In this document: piece by piece, positions 32,291-39,038 of the stretch
How positions within the stretch are numbered: position 1 is the stretch's first letter
How the letters are laid out: the number at the start of each line of letters is the position of its first letter
Source: Oscillospiraceae bacterium
Lineage (GTDB): Bacteria > Bacillota > Clostridia > Oscillospirales > CAG-272
Direction: 5' to 3'
Assembly: GCA_015065175.1 (NCBI GenBank)
Contig: SVQV01000007.1
Span: forward strand, 1-39,721
Length of the DNA stretch: 39,721 nt
Made by a program: the position numbers and the translations under genes
The notes under the pieces: generated by a model
Told to the model about the DNA's origin: nothing
Databases searched by the model: none
Seen by the model: only the letters and a program-made list of their open reading frames with translations

Positions 32291-34015
32291 TTACATATCC
32301 GAGTTAGCACGGAACTGCAATTTATACAGGTCCGCATAGACTCCGTTATTGTCAAGAAGCTCGTTGTGAGTTCCCTGCTCTATAATTCTTCCGTCCGAAA
32401 CGACCGCTATTTCATCGGCGTTCTTGATAGTGGAAAGTCTGTGAGCGACAACCAAGGTTGTCCTTCCGCGGCAAAGCTCGTCAAGTGCCTGCTGAATAAG
32501 TATCTCGGTCGTATTGTCAAGAGCGCTTGTCGCCTCGTCGAGAATAAGAATAGGAGGATTTTTAAGGAACACACGGGCAATAGAAAGTCTCTGCTTCTGA
32601 CCGCCCGAGAGACGAACGCCTCTTTCTCCTATCTGCGAATCGTAGCCGTCCTCAAGGCTCATTATATAATCGTGAATATTGGCGCGCTTTGCCGCCTCGT
32701 ATACCTCTTCATCGGTAGCGTCCAATCTTCCGTAGAGAATATTTTCTTTAATCGAAGCATTGAAGAGATAAATATCCTGCTGAACAATTCCTATGTTACG
32801 CCGTATAGACTCGTTTGTAAGAGTGTGTATTTCTTTTCCGTCAATAAATATCTCACCGGAGGAGATATCGTAAAAATGAGGAATGAGGTGGCAGATAGTG
32901 GTTTTACCGCCTCCCGACGGACCGACGAGCGCGAAGGTCTTGCCCTTTTCGATATTGAGGCTTATGCCGTTCAAGACCTCCTTTTCCGAGTCATACGAGC
33001 ATTTTACGTCTCTTAATTCTATATGCCCCTCCGCGACTCCTATATCGACAGCGCCTTCGCTGTCTCTCTCAGGCTCTGAATCCAATATTTCGATAAAGCG
33101 CTCAAAGCCCGTGACACCGTTCTGATACTGCTCCATAAAGTTAATGAGAGTCATAACGGGGCTGATAAACAAATTAACCGAAACGATAAACGCGGAATAA
33201 TCTCCGAAGTCAATCTTACCGTTGTAGAGGAAAAGACCGCCCGCAATAAGAACTATGACATTAAAGACGTCGGTTATAAAGGAATTTGCGGAATGGAACT
33301 GTCCCATAGCCTTGTAGGCTTCCTTTCTCGCACTGACAAAGGACTCGTTTCCGCTTTCGAATTTTTCGGTCTCCTTTTCGGAATTGTTGAATGCCTTAGT
33401 TACACGGATGCCCGAAACACTGCTTTCGAGTGAAGCGTTTATCTGCGCGATAGACTCTCTGCTCTTTTTAAAGGCGGAGCGCATTCTTGTCCTGAGTGTA
33501 AGCGATACGATAAAAAGGAACGGTACACACGCAAAAATTATGAGCGTAAGATATATGTTTATACTCGACAAATAGACAAATGAGGTTATGACCGAAATAG
33601 AGGATATTATAATATTCTCGGGACCGTGATGCGCAAGCTCACTTATATCCATAAGGTCGTTTGTCATTCTCGACATTATTTTACCTGTTTCGTGATTGTC
33701 ATAAAAGCTATAGGGGAGCTTTTCAAGATGCGAAAACATATCGCTTCTCATCTGTGCCTGCATACGTACACCCATAACATGTCCGTAATACTGAATGAAA
33801 TAATTGAGCAGCATTCTTATGCCGTAAAGGGCAAGAAGCGCGCATCCGAAAATGACTATCATTTTATACTGTCTGTCGGGGATAAGCTCATTAAGCATTT
33901 TTCTCGTTACTATAGGATATAAAATTCCTATAAGCGAAACGAAAAGCGCCGCTAACATATCGAGCGTAAAAATCAGCTTGTGCGGCTTATAATAAGCCAA
34001 AAATCTTTTTAACAT
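32291..34015 (-). CDS. ABC exporter, fused membrane and ATPase domains
   Basis: This 574-residue half-transporter has six membrane helices (~12-300) followed by an ATPase domain. The latter holds Walker A GPSGGGKT (365-372), Q-loop 'VQQD' (411-414), signature LSGGQ (469-473), Walker B ILILDE (489-494) and the H-loop His525. It resembles the BmrA/MsbA-type multidrug or lipid exporters and should work as a homodimer, since no partner gene is nearby. I set the start at ATG 34015: the frame runs open to 34234, but the promoter at 34071-34099 lies inside that extension, which encodes no recognisable domain. It leads the operon with the Nudix and PHP genes. Confidence 0.93.
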   Translation of the reverse strand: MLKRFLAYYKPHKLIFTLDMLAALFVSLIGILYPIVTRKMLNELIPDRQYKMIVIFGCALLALYGIRMLLNYFIQYYGHVMGVRMQAQMRSDMFSHLEKLPYSFYDNHETGKIMSRMTNDLMDISELAHHGPENIIISSISVITSFVYLSSINIYLTLIIFACVPFLFIVSLTLRTRMRSAFKKSRESIAQINASLESSVSGIRVTKAFNNSEKETEKFESGNESFVSARKEAYKAMGQFHSANSFITDVFNVIVLIAGGLFLYNGKIDFGDYSAFIVSVNLFISPVMTLINFMEQYQNGVTGFERFIEILDSEPERDSEGAVDIGVAEGHIELRDVKCSYDSEKEVLNGISLNIEKGKTFALVGPSGGGKTTICHLIPHFYDISSGEIFIDGKEIHTLTNESIRRNIGIVQQDIYLFNASIKENILYGRLDATDEEVYEAAKRANIHDYIMSLEDGYDSQIGERGVRLSGGQKQRLSIARVFLKNPPILILDEATSALDNTTEILIQQALDELCRGRTTLVVAHRLSTIKNADEIAVVSDGRIIEQGTHNELLDNNGVYADLYKLQFRANSDM

Positions 34016-34070
34016 TCCTTCTTTTTTCCTCTTACTGAAAACGATAAACATATTGCTTAATATACTATAT

Positions 34071-34099
34071 ATTGTATCACAATACGCCCTTACAGTCAA
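34071..34099 (-). promoter_or_regulatory. Sigma-A promoter of the ABC-Nudix-PHP operon
   Basis: TTGACT (34099-34094), a 17-bp spacer and TACAAT (34076-34071) on the minus strand, ~55 bp upstream of ATG 34015. It begins 11 bp past the stop of the preceding hypothetical gene, with no terminator between, so read-through is possible. Confidence 0.8.
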
Positions 34100-34109
34100 T
34101 AATTTTCTT

Positions 34110-34553
34110 TTATTTTTTCTTGTGTTTTTTGTGTTCCTTGTTCGAAAGGATGTGAGGCGGCACAAGCTTGCCTGTACGCTTACACCAGACGTGAGTAAAA
34201 TGCTTTTCGTACAGTATTCTTCCTTTTCGCGCAAAGAAAAGTTTACATTTTACGGATATATATTCTTCGTTTTCCTCACTTGTGTCACAGGAAAATTTAT
34301 AGCTGTATGGGCGGAATGAAAAGCGTTTTCTTGTGTCATCGCTGTTCTCGTATTCGGTTTTTATATCACAGAGAAGCTTGTTTTTCGCATACTCATATAC
34401 CGAATGCGACAGCTCGGAATAAAAAGAGTTTATCTTCTCAGCACCCTTTCCGTCTGACAGGATTTTTATGTGTTCTGTAAAAAGTATGAGAAAAGTTATT
34501 CCGTTTTCCGAAAACGACTCTTCGGCTTTTATCTTTTCAGTATCAAAATTCAT
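34110..34553 (-). CDS. Hypothetical cytoplasmic protein
   Basis: I do not recognise this 147-residue protein. It has no signal peptide or membrane helix. The N-terminal half is helical and acidic, the middle is strand-rich with alternating charged and hydrophobic residues ('YISVKCKLFFARKGRILYEK'), and it ends in a Lys/His tail ('KEHKKHKKK'). The layout vaguely recalls DUF3298-type domains, without any motif to prove it. The ribosome site GAGGGG lies inside one arm of a 17-bp inverted repeat (34554-34628). It is the last gene after the glycyl radical enzyme, activase and GDPD genes. Confidence 0.7.
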   Translation of the reverse strand: MNFDTEKIKAEESFSENGITFLILFTEHIKILSDGKGAEKINSFYSELSHSVYEYAKNKLLCDIKTEYENSDDTRKRFSFRPYSYKFSCDTSEENEEYISVKCKLFFARKGRILYEKHFTHVWCKRTGKLVPPHILSNKEHKKHKKK

Positions 34554-34628
34554 TATAAGCCCCTCTTTATTTGTACTGTTAAATCATATTCAAAGGAATA
34601 TTTTTTAATACATAAAGAGGGGCTTATA
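34554..34628 (-). promoter_or_regulatory. 17-bp perfect inverted repeat masking a ribosome site
   Basis: TATAAGCCCCTCTTTAT (34554-34570) and its exact complement (34612-34628) enclose a 41-nt AT-rich loop. On minus-strand transcripts from the GDPD side the second arm contains the GAGGGG ribosome site of the 34110 gene, immediately before its ATG. The first arm lies 7 nt past the GDPD stop. Folded RNA would hide the site; the hairpin lacks a U-run, so it is not a classic terminator. Confidence 0.7.
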
Positions 34629-34635
34629 TTTATAT

Positions 34636-35361
34636 TTAAACTTCTATCATATCGGGCTCAAAGCTATACGCTTCCCACAAGTCATAGGGATTGCATATAT
34701 TTGCAATGCCGAGGCGCGCTACCTTTTTTACTGCCTCGCATTTTTCTTTTGAAGCCTTTCTTCTTGCATCAAGCCAGGAGAAATTCGGCTTGTCCATATA
34801 GAGCCATACGTTAAGATTTTCGGGCTTTACACATTTCAAGACCTTCTCGAAATCTTCACCGCTCGGAACTCCGTCATAATCTATTCTCGCATTGGGAAAA
34901 CGCTTTAAAACAGTGTCTACTCTGTAGAAATCCTCGCACAAAAAGGAAACTTTAGTTTTATATTTTTCGACGAGGTCAAAAAGAGGGGCCATATTATCGG
35001 TAGGAATTCTTTTATCAAGTACTATTACGGTGTCTGTCCCTTCAGCAAGAGCAAGAAGGTCTTCGAGGCGAGGTATCTTCACACCCTTGAACTGCTCGCC
35101 CATAAAAATACCCGCATCGTATTCCAAGATTTCGTCGTATGTAAGGTCTTTGCGGTAAAGCGTTTTTTCTATTTTTGAGCCATCCTTATTGCGACAGGTT
35201 CTATTCAAGGTCTGGTCGTGCAAAAGGATTATAACTCCGTCCTTTGTGTAGCAAGGATCGGTTTCTATTTGCGGAAAGCCCTTTTCCAGCGCATCCTTGA
35301 AAGCCGGCATTGTGTTTTCGGGAGTATAATAGACTCCTCCTCGGTGTGAACGGTAGATCAT
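34636..35361 (-). CDS. Glycerophosphodiester phosphodiesterase, cytoplasmic
   Basis: This 241-residue soluble GDPD has 'RSHRGGVYYTPENTMPAF' with the catalytic His-Arg pair, 'QIETDPCYTKDG' in place of the more usual 'ElDv..TkDg', and 'LLHDQTLNRT' with the second catalytic His. It lacks the membrane helix of the other GDPD at 22381. The family releases glycerol 3-phosphate and an alcohol from glycerophosphodiesters. It follows the activase stop by 23 bp with an AAAGGAG site, so it belongs to the glycyl radical enzyme operon; the link might be supply of the radical enzyme's substrate alcohol, which is inference. Confidence 0.9.
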   Translation of the reverse strand: MIYRSHRGGVYYTPENTMPAFKDALEKGFPQIETDPCYTKDGVIILLHDQTLNRTCRNKDGSKIEKTLYRKDLTYDEILEYDAGIFMGEQFKGVKIPRLEDLLALAEGTDTVIVLDKRIPTDNMAPLFDLVEKYKTKVSFLCEDFYRVDTVLKRFPNARIDYDGVPSGEDFEKVLKCVKPENLNVWLYMDKPNFSWLDARRKASKEKCEAVKKVARLGIANICNPYDLWEAYSFEPDMIEV

Positions 35362-35384
35362 GATAATTTCTCCTTTTATAATTT

Positions 35385-36200
35385 TTATTTGATATGAGCG
35401 TTTTTAAAAATTGATGGGTCTATACTGTTATTCTGCGTTTTGGTTATTCTGTCGGTAAAGGTTCTGCCGACCGACTGATATTTTGCGCCTGCCAGAGAGT
35501 TATACGGAAGCAGTTCAACTTCCGAATCCTTAGCTAAACGGGCAATAGCTCTTAAGTTTTCTTCCGTGTCGGTAATATCGGGAATAAGCGGCACACGTAT
35601 TTTATGGTCTATTCCGCTATTCTGAAGGAAATAAAGATTTTCAAGTATGATGTCATTATATACGCCTGTATATTCCTTGTGCGCTTCCCTGTCTGCTAAT
35701 TTCAAATCCATATAGACTGTGTCGAACGCCGAAACTGTCCTTTTAAAGACCTCATGCGGAGCATATCCGCTTGTTTCAAGCAGAGTATGTACATCTAAAT
35801 ACGCTATCAATTCAAGGAGAAATTCGTGCTGTAACAGCGGTTCTCCGCCCGAAACGGTAACTCCGCCTCCCGTTTCTTCGAATATATCCCGTCCGCGCAG
35901 AATTTTCTTCGCCAGCTCATCTGCTTCTATATAGCGACCTACAACACTTACAAGGTCTCTCGGGCAGGTATGCAGGCATCTGCCAAACGGCTTACACTCC
36001 TCATGCGCACAGGGCTGATAGCATTTTTTACATCCGAGACAGCCTGTGCTTTTTACCGAAAGCTCGGGATAGGGATTGAGTCCCTCGGGATTATGGCACC
36101 ATATGCAAGAGAGGGGGCAGCCCTTCAAAAACACCGTGGTACGAATGCCCTCGCCGTCGTGGATAGCAAATTCCTTGATATCAAAGACAAGCCCCTTCAT
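35385..36200 (-). CDS. Glycyl radical enzyme activase (radical SAM)
   Basis: This 271-residue radical SAM enzyme carries the CxxxCxxC cluster motif C28-x3-C32-x2-C35 ('GCPLSCIWC'), 'HDGEGIRTTVFLKG' before it, and the SAM-binding 'GGGVTVSGGEPL'. After the radical SAM motif it has a ferredoxin-like insert with C54, C57, C60 and C64, and a second, incomplete set (C69, C75, C79). Typical inserts hold two full CX2CX2CX3C motifs, so the second cluster may be degenerate. It generates the glycyl radical in its partner by abstracting hydrogen. The ATG overlaps the partner's stop by 1 nt (TAATG), which ensures paired expression. Confidence 0.94.
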   Translation of the reverse strand: MKGLVFDIKEFAIHDGEGIRTTVFLKGCPLSCIWCHNPEGLNPYPELSVKSTGCLGCKKCYQPCAHEECKPFGRCLHTCPRDLVSVVGRYIEADELAKKILRGRDIFEETGGGVTVSGGEPLLQHEFLLELIAYLDVHTLLETSGYAPHEVFKRTVSAFDTVYMDLKLADREAHKEYTGVYNDIILENLYFLQNSGIDHKIRVPLIPDITDTEENLRAIARLAKDSEVELLPYNSLAGAKYQSVGRTFTDRITKTQNNSIDPSIFKNAHIK

Positions 36201-38170
36201 TAAACGGTATACTCCTGACGTGCTATAACGTGATCCTGATATTCCTTTTCAAGCTCTACGAAGTATGCGCTCCATCCCCAAATTCTTACCACTAAATTGC
36301 GATAACATTCGGGGTGCTTCTGCGCTTCTCTCATAGCATCGGGGTCAACAGTGTTAAGCTGAAGCTGATGTCCGCCTCGGTCTATGAAATACTTTACGAG
36401 ACGTGCAACCTTCTCTATACCGTCCTCGGAATTAAATACCGAGCAGGCAAATTCAAGCGTAAGAGGTCCTCCGTTTGCGACTCGCTTAAAATTCTGCTTG
36501 GAGAAGGATCTTATGACTGATACGGGGCCGTCAACCTTCGCAAAAAGGTTGGGCGCAAAGTTAGTGCCGAAGGGCTCGCCCTTTCTTCTTCCGTCGGCGG
36601 TAGCGCCTACCTCGGCGGCATGCCAGAGATAGAACATGGCAGAGCCTGTGCCCGGACGGTAAATACCGCCGCAGCAGTTCTTTTTCCCTGCAAGAGAGTC
36701 CGCAAAGCTATCGAGAATAAAGGTGCAAAGCGCATCTGTTTCGTCGTTATCGTTACCCATTTTTGGGGATTCATATCTTAAAATATGTAAAAGCTCGGCA
36801 TCGTTTTCAAAATCGTTATCCAAGCCCTTTATAAGTCTTTCGGGCGTTATCTTCTTTTCGTCAAAGATATTCTTCTTGACTGCCGCCAAGGCGTCTGATG
36901 CAGAGGAAAGACCTGTGCCGTGAATTCCGAAATTCTTATATTTTATATCATCTAAAAGCAGTGACATAAAGGGAGAGGGTACGAACCAGAGGTCGTGAAT
37001 ACCGTCTGTGACCTTATCACATTCAGCCTTTAACTGTACTTTTACCTCGTCAAGAACGCAAGAAAAATCTTTTGCCTTCGGAAGTGAATTTCTTATAGCT
37101 CTGTCAACTACAAGCGGCATATTTACTGCGCCTATATTATCTATGTCGAAGGCGCACTTCGGGATTATAAACTCCCAGCAAGCCGCAACCGTATAATTAA
37201 CTGCATCCTTATAATCGTAGCCGAAATCAACGAGTGCGGGAATTACTACGTCATCGTTTGAATACTGCGGAAATCCAAGGCCTGCACGTGTCAGCTCTGT
37301 GCCAAGCTCATAAATGCGCAGAGGTGTATTCTTGTTTACACGGAGGTTTATTTTGGGGTCTATCATATTAAGTCTGCCGCTTGCGCGCAGAGCAAGCTCG
37401 GAGAGAATGTTGAAAACCTCGTTTCCGTTCTCGTCAAGACCGCCGAGCATCATGCTCTGCCCGTTATCTCCCTGCTGAACTCCGACGTAAAGGTCGGAAT
37501 CTCGGTTAAAGGAGAGGAAAAAGTCGCAGAGAAGCTCATATGCGCTATCCTCGTCAAGAAGCCCGCTTTCGAGATCTTTTTTTAGATAGGGATACATATA
37601 TCGGTCAAAGCAACCGACGGTATTATGATAGTTACCCTCAAGCCAAAGCGAAAAATGAAGAATTCTGAAGAACTGCAAGGCTTCACGGAAGGTTCTCGCA
37701 CTGTATCTCGGCACACGTGTCAGAACCTCGGCTATATCGTCTCTGCCCACCTTTAACGCTTCCTCGCGGTATCTGTCACAGAGGTCTATTATCGCATCTA
37801 TCGCACGCTTTCCGTACTCGTCGGCGGTATTTCTCATTTCAAGCAGACCTGTGGCTATAGCGCGCTCGTAGTTAGGAGAAAGGTTTGAAATATAGCCAAG
37901 CTCGTGAATGTAATGCTCGGAGCGTATCTTTTTCCACTCATCCTCGGTAAACACGTCGGGAATATTCGTTGTTGTCCTCAAAAGAGTTATCATTTCTCCG
38001 TCAAGAATGTGCGGAGTCTGCGCCCGCATCAGACGCTCAAAGCGGTCTGCCATTCTCTCTTCGGGAGAAAGCCCCTTTTCACTGTAAAGCTTCGAAAGCT
38101 CTTCTTTATATTCACAACGGAAGTCGTGGTGCTTCTTTTCAAGTATAAAGGTGTAAAGCTCGTTTTTCAT
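36200..38170 (-). CDS. Glycyl radical enzyme of the PFL/dehydratase superfamily, substrate unknown
   Basis: This 656-residue enzyme belongs to the pyruvate formate-lyase superfamily. The active-site loop reads 'AACWEF' with thiyl Cys331 and Glu333 (CxE, as in dehydratases and C-C/C-N lyases; pyruvate formate-lyase itself has two adjacent Cys). The C-terminal radical motif is 'VRIWGWSAYFVEL' with Gly632. A Trp before that Gly is unusual; small residues are normal. At 656 residues it is well below the 750-850 typical of characterised members. Its activase is directly downstream. Oxygen-labile radical enzymes imply anaerobic life. Not PFL; possible substrates include polyols or amino-alcohols, but this is open. 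Confidence 0.9.
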   Translation of the reverse strand: MKNELYTFILEKKHHDFRCEYKEELSKLYSEKGLSPEERMADRFERLMRAQTPHILDGEMITLLRTTTNIPDVFTEDEWKKIRSEHYIHELGYISNLSPNYERAIATGLLEMRNTADEYGKRAIDAIIDLCDRYREEALKVGRDDIAEVLTRVPRYSARTFREALQFFRILHFSLWLEGNYHNTVGCFDRYMYPYLKKDLESGLLDEDSAYELLCDFFLSFNRDSDLYVGVQQGDNGQSMMLGGLDENGNEVFNILSELALRASGRLNMIDPKINLRVNKNTPLRIYELGTELTRAGLGFPQYSNDDVVIPALVDFGYDYKDAVNYTVAACWEFIIPKCAFDIDNIGAVNMPLVVDRAIRNSLPKAKDFSCVLDEVKVQLKAECDKVTDGIHDLWFVPSPFMSLLLDDIKYKNFGIHGTGLSSASDALAAVKKNIFDEKKITPERLIKGLDNDFENDAELLHILRYESPKMGNDNDETDALCTFILDSFADSLAGKKNCCGGIYRPGTGSAMFYLWHAAEVGATADGRRKGEPFGTNFAPNLFAKVDGPVSVIRSFSKQNFKRVANGGPLTLEFACSVFNSEDGIEKVARLVKYFIDRGGHQLQLNTVDPDAMREAQKHPECYRNLVVRIWGWSAYFVELEKEYQDHVIARQEYTV

Positions 38171-38199
38171 AACTTCTCCTTTTTGCTTTTATTACAGTA

Positions 38200-38228
38200 A
38201 TTATAATGCTATAAAGGATTTTTGTCAA
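38200..38228 (-). promoter_or_regulatory. Consensus sigma-A promoter of the glycyl radical enzyme operon
   Basis: TTGACA (38228-38223), a 17-bp spacer and TATAAT (38205-38200) on the minus strand, ~30 bp before the ATG with its AAGGAG site. A perfect consensus suggests high expression unless a repressor acts. Confidence 0.9.
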
Positions 38229-38289
38229 CTGTATTTTTGTTAATTATATACTTATTTTGCAATGCAAAACAATTCAAAGTTGCCCACAC

Positions 38290-38318
38290 TTGACATTTTC
38301 TGAAAAACATGATATAAT
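38290..38318 (+). promoter_or_regulatory. Consensus sigma-A promoter of the rod-like ncRNA
   Basis: TTGACA (38290-38295), a 17-bp spacer and TATAAT (38313-38318). The predicted +1 near 38325 coincides with the first base of the closing stem of the downstream RNA. Confidence 0.9.
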
Positions 38319-38324
38319 GACTAT

Positions 38325-38529
38325 GCCAAACAATCTTAATATTCATAGTTATAGGTCTTTTTTGTTATGGGAAAACTATAGCTTTTTTCGCTATGCAATT
38401 AAGCAAACCTCGTTTTGGTAAAAACGCAGCTCCTGCTTGATTGTATAGTTAACCTATGCTATGAAGGATTGTTTGGCGACAATTGGAGTTTGCGTTTTTC
38501 GGTGCGCTGACTTCGGTTGGCGCACTTTT
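38325..38529 (+). ncRNA. Candidate ~205-nt rod-like structured RNA (6S-like or raiA-like size)
   Basis: A perfect promoter and a strong terminator bracket a 205-nt region with no reading frame that folds into one long rod. An 11-bp closing stem (38325-38335 with 38467-38477) is followed inward by TTCATAG/CTATGAA and ATAGG/CCTAT. Next is a large U-rich bubble, then AACTATA/TATAGTT, then a second bubble. A 10-bp CAATTAAGCA/TGCTTGATTG stem encloses an apical hairpin (CGTTTT/AAAACG). The single-stranded tail (38485-38499) can pair with apical segment 38420-38433 over ~13 bp, giving a pseudoknot or alternative fold. Closing stem, bubble and size recall 6S RNA; size also fits raiA RNA. Neither is proven. 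It could also be a leader of the gene at 38560. Confidence 0.7.
38502..38529 (+). terminator. Rho-independent terminator of the rod-like ncRNA
   Basis: GTGCGC (38502-38507) pairs with GCGCAC (38520-38525), with an inner AC/GT pair and a ttcg loop, followed by TTTTATTATAT. It ends the RNA 30 bp before the next gene. Confidence 0.85.
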
Positions 38530-38559
38530 ATTATATATTAAAATTAGGAGTTCAGAGAA

Positions 38560-38940
38560 ATGATAATTATTTATATGCTTTTTTTAGCCTTACTCTTTTT
38601 TATTCAATACAAAGTGGCAAAAATGTTTGAAGCAATTGCATTTGATAAAGGATATGACAAAAAAGCTCATCCTTTCGCTTTGTGTTTTTGGCTTGGAATT
38701 ATCGGTTACATATATGTCGCCGCGATGCCAAAATTAACAGCAACCGATATTCAAGAAAGAACTTATCGTAATGCAGAAGAAACTTATCGTAGAGCGGTCA
38801 AAATAATGAAAGAAGGCGACGAATATAATAGTGCGGAAGTTTATAAAGATGCTATAAAACTATTTAACACTATTACAAATCACAAAGACACAAATGAACT
38901 TATCGCATATTGTGAAAGAAAAATACAGGAATTAAAATAA
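38560..38940 (+). CDS. Small membrane protein with TPR-like C-terminus
   Basis: I do not recognise a family for this 126-residue protein. It has two membrane helices (residues ~2-18 and ~40-56, the second 'PFALCFWLGIIGYIYVAAMP') and a soluble ~65-residue tail of helix pairs ('YNSAEVYKDAIKLFNTITNHKDTNELIAYCERKIQELK' in pieces) that resembles a TPR-like repeat. TAGGAG lies ~9 nt before the ATG. It has no obvious promoter other than the ncRNA promoter upstream, so it may depend on read-through of that terminator. Base composition is more AT-rich than in neighbouring genes. Confidence 0.8.
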   Translation: MIIIYMLFLALLFFIQYKVAKMFEAIAFDKGYDKKAHPFALCFWLGIIGYIYVAAMPKLTATDIQERTYRNAEETYRRAVKIMKEGDEYNSAEVYKDAIKLFNTITNHKDTNELIAYCERKIQELK

Positions 38941-38990
38941 TAAAACTAATATGTATACCGTAGACCGAAATATCGGTATGACATAAAATC

Positions 38991-39019
38991 AGCGAGCCGT
39001 TTTTTTGCGGCTCGCTTTT
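38991..39019 (+). terminator. Rho-independent terminator after the small membrane protein gene
   Basis: AGCGAGCCG (38991-38999) pairs perfectly with CGGCTCGCT (39008-39016), with a T-rich loop and TTT after. It also lies just past the stop of the converging aldolase gene. A second hairpin, ATACCG/CGGTAT, lies at ~38954-38979. Confidence 0.85.
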
Positions 39020-39038
39020 GATGTATTATTAGTTGTTA

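Noticed and set aside
34016-34234. 73-residue N-terminal extension of the ABC exporter
   Set aside because: The operon promoter lies within it, it has no recognisable domain, and the shorter protein has the usual exporter length.
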